In this document: in pieces, positions 47,276-61,880 of the stretch
Layout: every line of letters starts with the position of its first letter
Position numbering within the stretch: position 1 is the stretch's first letter
Source of the DNA: Sabellastarte sp. h YS-2021
Taxonomy: Eukaryota; Annelida; Polychaeta; Sabellida; Sabellidae
Assembly (NCBI GenBank): GCA_964017235.1
Contig: OZ024930.1
Location: forward strand, 25,300,614 to 25,364,613
Length of the DNA: 64,000 nucleotides
Direction of reading: 5' to 3'
The notes under the pieces: generated by a model
Databases searched by the model: none
The model's input: the letters and a program-made list of their open reading frames with translations, nothing else
Told to the model about the DNA's origin: nothing
Position numbers and translations under genes: made by a program

Positions 47276-48588
47276 TTTAGGCGGGTTGCGTGTAACCAAC
47301 CCGCCTATTAGATTGATGTGTCCGACGTCCGTCTGTCTGTCTGTCCGTCTGTCGGTCCACATTTTTCGTTTCCGGACTCTAACTTTAAAACGGTTTGACC
47401 AATCAAATTCAAACTTCACAGGGAGATAGATCACCATCATAGCTAGGTTCCTTTCGAAATTGGTGAAATTCCGTGTGTTCGTTTGTCCGTTTTTCGTCCG
47501 TTTGTCTGTCCATCCATCTGTTTGTCCACATTTTCGTTTCCGGACTCTAACTTTAAAACGGTTTGACCAATCAAATTCAAACTTCACAGGGAGATAGATC
47601 ACCATCATAGCTAGGTTCCTTTCGAAATTGGTGAAATTCCGTGTGTTCGTTTGTCCGTTTTTCGTCCGTTTGTCTGTCCATCCATCTGTTTGTCCACATT
47701 TTCGTTTCTGGACTCTAACTTGAAAACGGTTAGACCAATCAAATTCAAACTTCACAGGGAGATAGATCACCATCATAGCTAGGTTCCTTTCGAAATTGGT
47801 GAAATTCCGTGTGTTCGTTTGTCCGTTTTTCGTCCGTTTGTCCATCCATCTGTTTGTCCACATTTTCGTTTCCGGACTCTAACTTTAAAACGGTTTGACC
47901 AATCAAATTCAAACTTCACAGGGAGATAGATCACCATCATAGCTAGGTTCCTTTCGAAATTGGTGAAATTCCGTCTGTTTGTTTGTCCGTTTTTCCGTCC
48001 GTTTCTTCGTTTTTGTCCGTTTTTCTGTCCATCCATCTGTCCGTCCACATTTTTGTTTCCGGACTCTAACTCGAAAACGGTTACTCCAATCTAATTCAAA
48101 CTTCACAGGGACATACATCACCATCATAGCTAGGTTCCTTTCGAAATTGGTGTAAATCCGTCCGTTCATTTGTCTTGTTTTTCTGTCCATTTGTTCGTTT
48201 TTAGGCGGGTTGCGTGTAACCAACCCGCCTATTAGATTGATGTGTCCGACGTCCGTCTGTCCGTCCACATTTTCCATTTCCGGACTCTAACTTGAAAACG
48301 GTTTGACCAATCAAATTCAAACTTGACAGGGACATAGATCAACATGATAGCTAGGTTCCTTTCGATATTGGTGAAATTCTGTCCGTTCGTTTGTCCGTTT
48401 TTCGTCCGTATGTCTGTCCATCCGTCTGTTTGTCCACATTTTCGTTTCCGGACTCTAACTCGAACACATTTACCTTAAGTGGGTAACCTAACATTTCTTT
48501 CCTTGTTCCTAAATTTAATGAGAGCAGTTGCTAACCTTGTTTCCTGCGTGCGCAACCCGCCTTTTGGGGCACCTCTGACCCTCTTGTT
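47276..48588 (+). mobile_element. GGCGGGTTGCG-family array-bearing elements (two 5' ends, one 3' end)
   Basis: Two copies of the 5' head (near 47278 and 48203) carry the hairpin GGCGGGTTGCGTGTAACC with ACCCGCC. The body is a minisatellite of about 168 bp (GACTCTAAC at 47375, 47543, 47711) rich in CTGTCCGT and GTTTGTCC. The 3' end at 48546-48588 has GCGCAACCCGCC, repeating the 5' arm inverted, then ACCCTCTTGTT. The second copy begins in a T-run of the first copy's repeat, so it is nested or tandem, and only one 3' end remains. Open frames on the minus strand come from the array and are not genes. Confidence 0.75.
47330..48480 (+). repeat. 168-bp minisatellite of the GGCGGGTTGCG family
   Basis: Units share TTAAAACGGTTTGACCAATC, AACTTCACAGGGAGATAG, CACCATCATAGCTAGG and TTTCGAAATTGGTGAAATTC. 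Length varies (164-187 bp) through the CTGTCCGT-rich part. Confidence 0.9.
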
Positions 48589-49009
48589 GTTTTTTAGTTT
48601 ATCAAGTAATTTCTATTAAGGACTTATTAAGTTGTCATTAATCTCATATTCAGGTGGCAAAATATTTATGAGATTTCCAACCATTGGGCTGGTCTGTCAC
48701 TCGTGAAGGGCCCTTAGGGACCCTTAGACCTCGAAGTGAGCACTGCTGCACTTCTGTCCTACAATCAAACATCTAGACAGTTTTTAGCACTGTCCCTCAT
48801 TCTACTTAGGTTTTTGGCTCTTTACAGGCCCGGTCTTCGGGATCGGGGCACTGTAAATGGGACTCAGACTGGTATTTCTAACACTATTTCTATATATATT
48901 AATTCAAATCTTAGAAAAAATGACATATCTTCCAGTCTCAGCTGTAATCCCGCCATCAGGCAGTTGAATTCAGCATTAAGTCCCACATGGTAAGCTATTG
49001 TAGCGCAAA
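48589..49009 (+). other. Probable 3' part of the DIRS-like element
   Basis: No gene. GCATTAAGTCCCACATGG (48974-) recurs at 49258- and inverted near 49055, as would fit terminal repeats of a DIRS-type element split by the minisatellite element. The assignment is inference. Confidence 0.35.
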
Positions 49010-49327
49010 AAATTGAAAATTTTAATTACTTAAGTGTAGCTTTTATAAGCTACAAGCTTACCATGTGGGACTTAGAAGAGTCCCACCCTGCCTCCCCGCT
49101 GTTTACAGCTGAGGGGTAGGTTTTAGAAAATTTCAACGAGAAAGTGGGGCGATTGGTCAGAAGTTATCACGTGACGACAACTACCACTATATCCTGCGGC
49201 TAACAAGAACTGTCTTTTTTTCTAAGACGTTGGCCCGGGTGTGGCAACCCGAGAACAGCATTAAGTCCCACATGGTAAGCTTGTAGCTTATAAAAGCTAC
49301 GTTTAAGTAATTAAAATTTTCAATTTT
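49010..49327. mobile_element. Inverted-repeat structure with 65-bp arms (TAGCTTATAAAAGCTA motif)
   Basis: The stretch 49010-49075 (GAAAATTTTAATTACTTAAG to CCATGTGGGACTTA) is the inverted complement of 49258-49327. The arms contain AAGCTTGTAGC and TTATAAAAGCTAC. About 180 bp lie between them. It may be a MITE or the inverted terminal repeats of the neighbouring DIRS-like element. Confidence 0.6.
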
Positions 49328-50316
49328 GAGTTTTTGCCTTATACCTCCTTTATTGTTGCTTTTATAGCTTCAGAATGTATTAACGGGTATTGGGAAAGCA
49401 TATATGGAGAGTCTAAATAGCCGGTCAGTTTTACCCCCCGACCCCCCCTTATGGGTCAAACTGGGGTCATAAAATAGCCGATTTTGAGTTTTTGCCTTTA
49501 TCTCCTTTATTGTTGCCTTTATAGCTTCAGAATATATTAAGAGGTATTGGGAAAACATATGTGGAGAGTCTAAATAGCCGGTCAGTTTTACCCCCCGACC
49601 CCCCCCCCCCCCCCTTATGGGCCAAACTGGGGTCATAAATAGCTGCTTTGGAGTTTTTGCCTTATATCTCCTTTATTGTTGCTTTTATACCTTCAAAATG
49701 TATTAAAAGGTATTTGAAAGCATATGTGGAGAGTCTAAATAGCCGGTCAGTTTTACCCCCCCCCCCCCCCCCCCCCCCCTTATGGGTCAAACTGGGGTCA
49801 TAAAATAGCTCATTTTGAGTTTTTGCCTTATATCTCCTTTATTGTTGCTTTTATAGCTTCAGAATGTATTAAGAGGTATTGGGAAAGCATATGTGGAGAA
49901 TCTAAATAGCCGGTCAGTTTTATCCCCCGACCCCCCTTTATGGGTCAAACTGGGGTCATAAAATAGTTGCTTTGGAGTTTTGCCTTATATCTCCTTTATT
50001 GTTGCTTTTAGACCTTCAGAATGTATTAACAGGTATTGGGAAAGCATATGTGGAGAGTCTAAATAGCTGGTCAGTTTTACCCCCCGACCCTCTCTTATAG
50101 GCCAAACTGGGGTCATAAATAGCTGCTTTGGAGTTTTTGCCTTATATCTCCTTTATTGTTGCTTTTATAGCTTCAGAATATATTAAGAGGTATTGGGAAA
50201 GCATACAGTTCAGCTTTGTGCATTCTTAGCTTTACAGCATGCTTATTAAAACCACAAAGCATTTTAAACTTTCAGGGATTTTTCGCTTTTTTTTAGGCAA
50301 AGCATTCCTCTAGTTT
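49328..50316 (+). mobile_element. Second 3' half of a GCGTCCC-family element: 157-bp array and 3' end
   Basis: The array units (GCCTTATATCTCCTTTATTG, GAGAGTCTAAATAGCCGG) and the 3' end closely match 42216-43148, including ACCACAAAGCATTTTAAAC and ATTCCTCTAGTTT. The hairpin is partly worn (TTTTTTTTAGGCAAAGC). C-runs lie at 49599-49614 and 49756-49779. The 169-bp part is absent. Confidence 0.78.
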
Positions 50317-51672
<1,356 letters not shown>

Positions 51673-51678
51673 TGAAAC

Positions 51679-52404
51679 TATAGTTGTAACATAGAATGTA
51701 TTATAAAAAAAAGAGCTCAGTGGTGTATTGTGCATAGATTATACATCAAATGAGGTCAATGTGTGGAGAGGTGGATAGGATGGGAAAACAATTCTACATG
51801 CCTACTTTAAGATTTGAAAACAATTGCTTTAATGTGTGTGATACTAATAATGAAAGGAGGTCTTTATGAACAGGGGTTTAGAAAGAGCAAGGATATAATA
51901 TTCAAGTATAGACTTGTGAAAAAAAGAGAGTAAATACAAAAACTGCTAGCAAGGCAGAAATTGAGCCTCAACCCTTTGCTTACTTATCACCCATGAAATA
52001 AACTGCCTCATATGACATTGTATGAAATGCATAAATCATTCAAGAATATTAAAGATTCATTCAGCTATGAGATTAAGACTGTTACTGTGGTAAATATGGG
52101 AAATTATAGGCCAAATGATGATATTGTGTGATTTGAGGGGTCTTCTAAATACGTTACATAAAAATATGTATCAATATTAATATTCTCAGAAAAATTTACA
52201 AAAATGAGTACAACAATATGCTAACAGAAACTATTCAATTTAAAAACTATAGTCGTATAATCAGTGATATATAAACAAAACATCAAATTATGTCGGTTGT
52301 TTCCTATCTGGTTTCACTTGCTTTTGAAAAATTGGTTCGCCTTCTTTGAAGGTTTTAAATTAATTGCAGCGTTAGCGATTAACCAATGAATTATTGCAAC
52401 CCTA
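51679..52404. mobile_element. Possible hAT-like element next to the exon h donor
   Basis: The right end GCAACCCTA (inverted TAGGGTTGC) with AATTATT inside is typical of hAT. The candidate left end TATAGTTGTAAC at 51679 matches it in about nine of thirteen positions, with flanks GTGAAACT/GTGAAAAC. If correct, it starts 16 bp after exon h. Confidence 0.35.
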
Positions 52405-54325
<1,921 letters not shown>

Positions 54326-54329
54326 TTAA

Positions 54330-54716
54330 GTTGAAACTTAACATCATCAGAACAATACTTCTACTTAAACCAGATAACAAGCAGAGAAAAAGACCAAGAA
54401 CTTTGTTATAATTTGATGCAGTTATGCTATATGTGTCTCTTTTGGTGTTAATGTTGATAAAATTAACTGATTACGGTACAGTTCACTGTCAAACCCTATT
54501 TCATCAAATCTCAAGGCATGAGAACAGAAGTTGATGCGGAATTCTGAATAATGTGAACACTTCAGGCAATCTAAAATGGAGGAGACATTGTATTTCGAAT
54601 GAATAGGAAAATGTAAAAATGTGAGAGAGTAAGAGTGGAATTTTGCAACTTTGAGTATTAATAACGATCCAGGTGAGTTTGAGTTTTACTCATGGATGAG
54701 CATATATCTGTTTCAG
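54330..54716 (+). other. Intron sequence before exon j
   Basis: Nothing recognised except the acceptor TCTGTTTCAG ending at 54716. Confidence 0.5.
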
Positions 54717-54800
54717 TACAAACTCACAGTTCCCAAGCATGGCCATGTGAAGGACTTGTGCAAATCACTAGCTTGCAAAACTGACGTCAACTACAAGCGT
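54717..54800 (+). CDS. USP4/USP15: USP gene, exon j: catalytic domain insert
   Basis: A short 84-bp exon encoding YKLTVPKHGHVKDLCKSLAC then KTDVNYKR. The family has YKVVVPKIGNILDLCTALS here, the start of the large insert that splits the catalytic domain. Phase 0 at both ends. The acceptor is TTTCAG and the donor GTGAGT at 54801. Sequence match is moderate, but position, phase and splice sites agree. Confidence 0.88.
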
Positions 54801-55553
54801 GTGAGTATAGTACACACAAAAGTACATCCCATGGACTTTATAGTTTCCTTGAAAAAAGGTTAACCACAGATACACATTTGCGTGTGTAGTAGTTTCCACA
54901 TGTAGAAATTCTAAATCTTAAAATTACATTCTGTGATACTGTAAGAGTCTCAGATGTGTAAATTAATGTACAAATTTCATTAAAGTACATAGAAATGGTA
55001 CATTAAGTCAGGTCATGTCATGTAATACCATGTGAGAGTATGCTGTTTTGTTCCCAGATACATGTTGCAGTCACCTGTTTGGGGGACAGTACTTCTCTTG
55101 TCCAAATTAGGTTTTCAGTGATGATAATTAGATGACATTCAGACGTTTAAATTAAGTACAGTAGGACCCTTTAAATTGAATCAGAAATATATTTTCACTC
55201 ACTTAAATAGGATTGCAGCAAGGTTGGGTTTTTCCTGACAAAACCTATTTTTTCCGGGACAGCGAATAAAACTGGATGAAACCCCGTTTTTTCCAGATAA
55301 AACCGGGAAAAACTGGAAAAAACTAACTTTCATGAAATTTAATAGAACATAAAATGCCTTATATAGTAGACAAGTTACAATCATTGCAGAGAATTTCACT
55401 CGAATAACGGGATTGTATCATACTTTTGTGTAAAAAGTAATTCTGCAGAATTTAACGAAAAAGGGGGTCCAAACAAAGTCACTTTCTGATTTACTGCTGT
55501 TCAGTTTGTTCACTGTTCATCCATTTTCTCTCATCACAAAAATTGCATTTTAT
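54801..55553 (+). other. Intron sequence
   Basis: AT-rich. 55240-55320 repeats TTTTTCC/GGGAAAAAC and AAAACTGG short motifs. CAGTAGGACCC near 55159 could be a Tigger-like end, but no partner is seen. Confidence 0.45.
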
Positions 55554-55568
55554 TTTATGTTGTATGTA

Positions 55569-55803
55569 GGGGGCCACGGTGGCAGAGTGGTAACACTCTT
55601 GTCTCCCACCTCTGAGGCCGGGGTTCGATTCCCGGCACGGCCTCAAGTGGGAAAGCTGGTAGTTGCTTGCCGTTGGTCGGCAGTTTACAGTACAGAACCC
55701 TGACGAACTGTATGTACTGGTTTCCTCTGCCCTTCCAACTACCCGTCGTGATATGACCTGTACAGTGTTGAAAGCGACGTAAAACCCCAAATAAATAAAT
55801 AAA
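55569..55803 (+). mobile_element. Full-length tRNA-derived SINE
   Basis: The 5' part is tRNA-like: A box TGGCAGAGTGG, B box GGTTCGATTCC, and a loop CTCCCAC that resembles tRNA-Gly(CCC), so a Gly-tRNA origin is plausible. A body (GGTAGTTGCTTGCCGTTGG, TACTGGTTTCCTCTGCCC, GTGATATGACCTGTACAG) follows, then an AAATAAATAAAT tail. The flanking repeats TTTATGTTGTATGTA and TTTATGTCATATGTA (55554-55568, 55804-55818) match at 13 of 15. The pol III boxes look intact. Confidence 0.9.
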
Positions 55804-55818
55804 TTTATGTCATATGTA

Positions 55819-56406
55819 ATTTGTGACGTAGTGGGGATTTTGCTATATTTTCCTTAATCCATGTGGTATATATTAACAGACATTGAGCATGAAATCATGT
55901 GAATCGGGCATGAAACATGTCAGTCAGGCATGGAAACATGAATTGGGCATGGATCTAGTGATAGTCACACTAAATTCTGCTGTGTTAACTTTGAAAACTT
56001 GCCAGTTACCCATAGTACAATAGTCAACTTCAATCCAGGTTTTAACAGTTATAACCAAATGGAGGTACCAGTAAGGTAAAAAAGGGGCAGATGACATAAA
56101 CAAATTTATCAGGACAAAAAAATGTCAAAGATCTATGAAAATTAAGATTTTTATGCTAAAAATAAATATTGGGTTAAAATATCCATGTTATACATAGTAA
56201 GCTACAATATTTTAATAGTTTTGCTTGTTTTTGGTTTGCTACTTTGCACTTGATTTGTCAATATAAAGGACTCTCGAGAATATCCATGCACCCTGCCCTA
56301 GCCCTAGTAAGTTGTAACATTTAGGGTTCATGCTAAATTCTACCTGTTTCCTGACACTAATCAGGCCTATCTCAGCCCCACAAAAAACTGTTATTTGATA
56401 TTATCA
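55819..56406 (+). other. Intron sequence
   Basis: A small run of CATGAA/GGGCATG motifs lies at 55880-55950. Otherwise nothing recognised. Confidence 0.5.
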
Positions 56407-56414
56407 ATTAAATG

Positions 56415-56772
56415 TAAGGTTGTGACTTTGTCAGAAAAATGACACTGGGTATTCACCTCGAAAGAAACGATATGAATTCGGGTAACTGTGTTTTAGTTGT
56501 CACCCAGTGGAGGTAGCATAGACGCAAACATGGCGGATGATGTAAACAAACCATTATGAAAAATACTGTTAAATATTGGTATAAATAAGGAATATTATGT
56601 GGAAAACTAATGTAAGTTAAAGAAATCTGTCAGAATACTAATGTTTGTCCAAGTATTTCATTAATTTACGCTATATTTAATATTTTTTCAGTTACCCACT
56701 TCACCAGTTTGTACTCGGTTTCTTAAAAATTCGAACTGTTTTCGGGTAACCGGGTAACCTATCGCAGCCTTA
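56415..56772. mobile_element. Non-autonomous hAT-like element just before exon k
   Basis: The ends TAAGGTTGTGA and TCGCAGCCTTA are inverted repeats with two mismatches. A perfect 8-bp direct repeat ATTAAATG flanks the 358-bp insert (56407-56414 and 56773-56780). The interior has ATGGCGGATGATGTAAAC and two GGGTAAC motifs. Its right edge is 33 bp before exon k. Confidence 0.85.
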
Positions 56773-56805
56773 ATTAAATGTGTAAATTTGTGTCTGTGTT
56801 TATAG

Positions 56806-56900
56806 CTGGTTGTGACAGATGTGTACAATCACAAGTTCCACAAAGTGTTCTCAAACGATGACAACCTCAGCCACATCATGGAGAGAGACGACATCTTCAT
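56806..56900 (+). CDS. USP4/USP15: USP gene, exon k: catalytic domain insert
   Basis: Encodes [20 protein letters not shown] then [11 protein letters not shown] and a split Ile. The family has MIVTDIYNHRFHRIF and NLSSIMERDDIYV here. The acceptor is GTTTATAG ending at 56805; the donor GTGAGT at 56901 leaves phase 2. The polypyrimidine stretch between the hAT element and the exon is short, so the insertion must have kept just enough of the acceptor. Confidence 0.94.
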
Positions 56901-57146
56901 GTGAGTAGGTCACACAGCACATTGAAATAATGGGATTTATAGTAACAATTGGAGGAAGATATTTTGATTAAAATTGAAAGTGGTAATAAATGGAGTAAAA
57001 ATGTAAAGATTGAAAGCCTGAGTCAAACAAATGTAACAACATTTATATCTTGAATTATGATATTTCAGAACCTTGTATTTTGACCTTTAAAAGAAGGGAA
57101 AGTAAAGTAACAAGTACAGTGTGTGATGTAGTTTTGTGTGTTGTAG

Positions 57147-57218
57147 CTATGAGGTTCCTGTGGAAGGGGCTGATGACCCAGACACCTTGATACTACCAAT
57201 CTACAGTCGGGTGATGAA
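57147..57218 (+). CDS. USP4/USP15: USP gene, exon l: catalytic domain insert
   Basis: A 72-bp exon encoding (I)YEVPVEGADDPDTLILPIYS then RVMK. The family has FEIN...EHVIIPVCLREK here, so this is the variable part of the domain. The split Ile (AT|C) and split Lys (AA|A) keep frame with neighbours. The acceptor is TGTTGTAG ending at 57146 and the donor GTATGT at 57219. Length divides by three and both boundaries are phase 2, so it could be skipped without a frameshift. Confidence 0.88.
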
Positions 57219-57777
57219 GTATGTACGCAGTAATACAGGCAGTGCTTGCTTGAATGCCTTTTTTTCTCACATGTTTATATTGTGATGTAAAGTATTTTTG
57301 GGATATCTGTAATTTTATTAAGAGTACATGGAAAATAATCAGACAGCCACACATGGATTTTGCCAGTGTAGGTGGTATTAAAAAAGGGACATGTATTTAT
57401 TCGTGAAGAAAATTCCTTTGCATAGGTGAAAGTGGGATACCCTCTAACCACACTTTTCACCCATAAATCTTGTAATTGTCTCATTAATTTTTAAAAAAAA
57501 TTTTTTCTACACAAAATCCTCCGAGTTTTGAGGGGTTTTCTTGTGAAGTTTTAAAAGGACTAAGCTCAAAGTATTGTCCTGCCTTGTAGTTTTTGAAGAT
57601 AATTTAACTCTTAAAAGAAACACTGAAACAACTTTTTGAAAGATTTTCTCATCATCAAGAATACAGTTAGTTTTAAAGGGTTTTCTGGTTAATTTCAAAG
57701 ACTAATTTATAAGGCCTTCAGTTAACAGCAATAAAAAACCCTCGTGATACAGAGTCTTGTGGTGTTTAATTTGCCAG
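57219..57777 (+). other. Intron sequence before exon m
   Basis: AT-rich, no repeat recognised. The acceptor AATTTGCCAG ends at 57777. Confidence 0.5.
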
Positions 57778-57906
57778 ACTAAGCAATGAAGGCTCTAGTT
57801 ATCAGCACTCCGCCCACCACTTGTTTGGGACCCCACTACTGGTGCCTGTACCCAGAAAGAACTGCACCTACAAGACTCTCTACAACTGTGTGCTGGACAG
57901 GATGAG
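57778..57906 (+). CDS. USP4/USP15: USP gene, exon m: catalytic domain insert, last exon in window
   Basis: Encodes (K)LSNEGSSYQHSAHHLFGTPL then LVPVPRKNCTYKTLYNCVLD and RMR. The family has SSLFGQPFLMAVPRNN and LYNLLLLRM here. The acceptor is TTTGCCAG and the donor GTGAGG at 57907, phase 2. Later exons (second ubiquitin-like domain, second CxxC, His box) must lie beyond 64000: at least 6 kb of intron follows, mostly mobile DNA. Confidence 0.92.
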
Positions 57907-59239
57907 GTGAGGCAGCTTCTGCATTACGCTCGACATTTAGTCTAAAATTTAACTTAATGGACCGTTCTATAGGCCACGCCCACTTCCTGGTTTACGGTAT
58001 TTTAGTTGTCTCCATGTCAGGCCTTGTCTGACAAACAAATGGCGAAAATGGTGGGAAATTAAACATAAACATTGAGTATTTCAAGATATAAGAATAAATA
58101 ACACGTACTATAAATGATTGGATGTAGCATATAATAAGCAATTATGTAATAAAGTATTTTTGCTTTATTGTGACAAAAATTGGAAAATAAATAAATAAAC
58201 AATTTATTGATCAAAACAAATCCTCGTGTATTGCAGTAAAATGTAAACAATGGCAGCTTGGGGACATATATATGTTACAGGCAATCTGTGTAACCATGCT
58301 ATGAAGGCACACTAATACTCTGTAATCAGTTTACAATACAAGTATTTAATATGGCAATACCAATGTCACAACTGTAGTACAGTTGAAATTAACAGAACAA
58401 TAGTCTGTGACAGTTTGCAGTGCAAACTGAAAATGATCCTGCAATGAACACAATTATCCCACAATGAACATAATTATTATATCACTATTATATCACCAAT
58501 GCAATACTCCAATGAACAGAATATCCACTGAATTGTTATCCTCAGAATTAACACACATACACACATGCAGAAAAACAAAACACACATCTGCACTGGGCAA
58601 CAACAAACCAGAAAACTGACTGGGTTACCAACATTCCTTATCTCATGTAATCCGTAGTGACTGTTTGGGATGAGTAGAACCAGGCATTATGCGTAATGAC
58701 TGAACATTTCAGTCATTTCGCAAAATGCCTAAACAGTTTAGCCATTACGCGAAATGCCTAGGCATTTCATGTAATGACTGAAAATGAGCTCTAGGCATTA
58801 CACGTAATGCCTGAACATAGTTTTTATGTCAGCTGACTTGTCAGTCAGCTGACATTATGTCGTCACTCTGAAGCGTGGGCGTCCGCATCCGCGTGAACAA
58901 CTTCTTCTCCAAAACTACAAGGCCTAGAGACATGCTGTTTTTTTTAAAAGATACCTTATCTATCGAGGATGAAAAATTGTTCAAGGCATGAAAATCTGTC
59001 TGTTCGTCTGTTTGCTAGAGACGTTACAAGGGAGGTACCCCCACCAAAAGTGTGAAAATTTCAACACTTTATCACAATTTTCTCAGTGACTATTGCAGGG
59101 ATTTCTCTCATATCTTGCATATATGTACTAGGCCAGAGGTAGATTCTCTTGTGTGAGTATGAGACCTGGATCTGTCTTACTTTTTTTTTAATAAATTTTT
59201 TAAATAATTTTTAATGCATTAAAATTCATGAAATCATGC

Positions 59240-60970
59240 ACTAAATCACTTATAACTTGAAAAGTGTTGCATTTAGAGCATTTTGTTAAAATATGTTATT
59301 CAGCTACTTTTTTCATAGCTACAACATGGTGAGTAACTTGGGTGTCTGTTTCAATAGCTAAGTGAGTAATAGCTACTTTTGGGCTTTTCAGTAACTACCA
59401 TCTTGAGTAAAATCACTTGTAACTTGAAAACTATTGCATTTAGAGAATTTCGTATAAATATGTTATTCAGCTACTTTTGGGTCAGCTATAACATAGTAAA
59501 ATTTCAGACCTGTAGCTCGTGGCATAGCTGAGTAATAGCTACTTTTAGGTTATCACTGTTGAGTAAATCACTTATAACTTGAAAACTATTGCATTTACAG
59601 AAATTTGTGTAAATATGTTATTCAGCTACTTTTGGGTCAGCTATAACATAGTGAAATTACAGACCTATAGCTCATGGCCCAACTGAGCAATAGCTATTTT
59701 CAGGTACTGTATTTTGAGTAAATCAGTTGTAACTTGAAAAATATTGCATTTGGAGTATTTTGGTAAAATATGTTGTTCACCTACTTTTGGTTCAGCTATA
59801 ACATAGTGAAATTACAGACCTATAGCTCATGGCATAGCTGAGCAATAGCTATTTTGAGGTTCTTACAATTGAGTAAATCAGTTGTAACTTGAAAACTATT
59901 GCATTTACAGTATTTTGCTAAAATATGTTGTTCACCTAATTTTGGGTCAGCTATAACATAGTAAAATTTCAGACATGTAGCTCATGGCATAGCTGAGTAA
60001 TAGCTACTTTTAGGTTATCACTGTTGAGTAAATCACTTATAACTTGAAAACTATTGCATTTAGAGTATTTTTTTCATATGTTATTCACCTATTTTGGGGT
60101 CAGCTATAACATAGTAAAATTTCAGACCTGTAGCTCATGGCATAGCTGAGTAATAGCTACTTTTAGGTTATCACTCTTGAGTAAATCACTTATAACTTGA
60201 AAACTATTGCATTTAGAGTATTTTGTTTCAATATGTTATTCACCTATTTTGGAGTCAGCTATAACATAGTAAAATTTCAGACCTGTAGCTCATGGCATAG
60301 CTGAGTAATAGCTAGTTTGAGGTTATCACTGTTGAGTAAATCATTTATAACTTGAAAACTATTGCATTAACAGAAATTTGTGTAAATACATTATTCAGCT
60401 ACTTTTGGGTCAGCTATAACATAGTGAAATTACAGACCTGTAGCTCATGGCACAACTGAGCAGTAGCTATTTTCAGGTACTGACTGTTGAGTAAATCAGT
60501 TGTAACTTGAAAAATATTGCATTTGGAGTATTTTGTTAAAATATGTGGTTCACCTACTTTTGGTTCAGCTATAACATAGTGAAATTACAGACTTATAGCT
60601 CATGGCATAGCTGAGCAATAGCTATTTTCAGGTTCTCACTATTGAGTAAATCAGTTGTAACTTGAAAACTATTGCATTTACAGTATTTTGCTTAAATATG
60701 TTGTTCACCTTACTTTTGGGTTAGCTATAATATAGTAAAAATTCAGACATGTAGCTCATTGCATAGCTGAGTAATAGCTACTTTGAGGTTATCACTGTTG
60801 AGTAAATCAGTTGTAACTTGAAAACTATTACATTTAGAGTATTTTGTTTAAATATGTTTTTCACATAATTTTTGGTCAGTTATATCATAGTGAAATTGCA
60901 GACCTCTATGTCATGGCATAGCTGAGCAATTGCTACTTTCAGGTTCTCACTATTGAGTAAATCATTGTAT
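59240..60970 (+). repeat. 155-bp tandem array in copy D
   Basis: About eleven monomers of the same repeat as in copies A to C, with moderate divergence between monomers and no long near-identical block of the kind seen in copy B. Confidence 0.88.
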
Positions 60971-61299
60971 CCACTGGATAGCCGCAGTGTGTAGAGAGAT
61001 TTAACCATTGCCGCTCTAATGAAAAAAATATTATAGCTAGCCTTCTCAAGTTTGCAGAATATATTAATAACCATAAAATGTTGTCTGGGAATATTTTTGG
61101 CCTCATTTTGAAAAACAAGATGGCCGCCAGGGACGTTTATTCGACTTTAAAAAGGACTTTTGTTGACCCTCTAGAGCAAAGGGTATTATAAGTAGAGATC
61201 TCAAATTCGCAGGATATGTTCCTCATTATAAAATCTTGACTGGGAATATTTTTGGGCTCATTTTGAAAAACAAGATGGCCGCCACTGGTGTTTCTTTGT

Positions 61300-61880
61300 C
61301 AGTCATGAAAAGAGCTTATATCTCCCTTATTATTGGTCCTAGAGGTTTGGGATGGTAAACCAACCTGTAGGAAATCATCGGCTGGGAATCTTTTGGTGTG
61401 GTCAGATTTGACCTTTGACCCCTCCTTCAAGGTCAAACGAGGATAGCCAAACTTAAAAGTGCTTATAACTCGCTTATTATTGGTCCTAGAGGTTTGGGAT
61501 GGTAAACAGACATATAGGAAATCATGGGCTGGGAATCTGTTGATGTTGTCCGATTTGACCTTGAGCCCCTTTTTCAAGGTCAAACAAATATAGCGAAACT
61601 TAAAAGTGCCTATAACTCGCTTATTATTGGTTCTAGAGGTTTGGGATGGTAAACCATCCTATAGGAAATCATGGGCTGGGAATCTTTTGGTGTGGTCAGA
61701 TTTGACCTTTGGATCCCTCCTTCAAGGTCAAATAAGGACAGCCAAACTTAAAAGTGCTTATAACTCACTTATTATTGGTCCTAGAGGTTTGGGATGGTAA
61801 ATCAACCTATAGGAAATCATGGGCTGGGAATATTTTTGTTTGGTCAGATTTGACCTTGGACCCCTTCAAGGTCGTACGAG
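61300..61880 (+). repeat. 147-bp tandem array in copy D
   Basis: About four units with TTATTATTGGTCCTAGAGG, GGAAATCATGGGCTGGGAAT and the inverted TTTGACC/GGTCAAA pair. Confidence 0.88.

Noticed and set aside
47201-47863. A 220-codon minus-strand frame with repeated DGWTDKRTKNGQTNTRNFTN
   Set aside because: It is the 168-bp minisatellite in a frame free of stops (168 is divisible by three), with no start context or domain.
55569-55642. A functional tRNA-Gly gene
   Set aside because: The tRNA-like part continues into a SINE body with an AAAT tail and target duplication, and the stems have mismatches.
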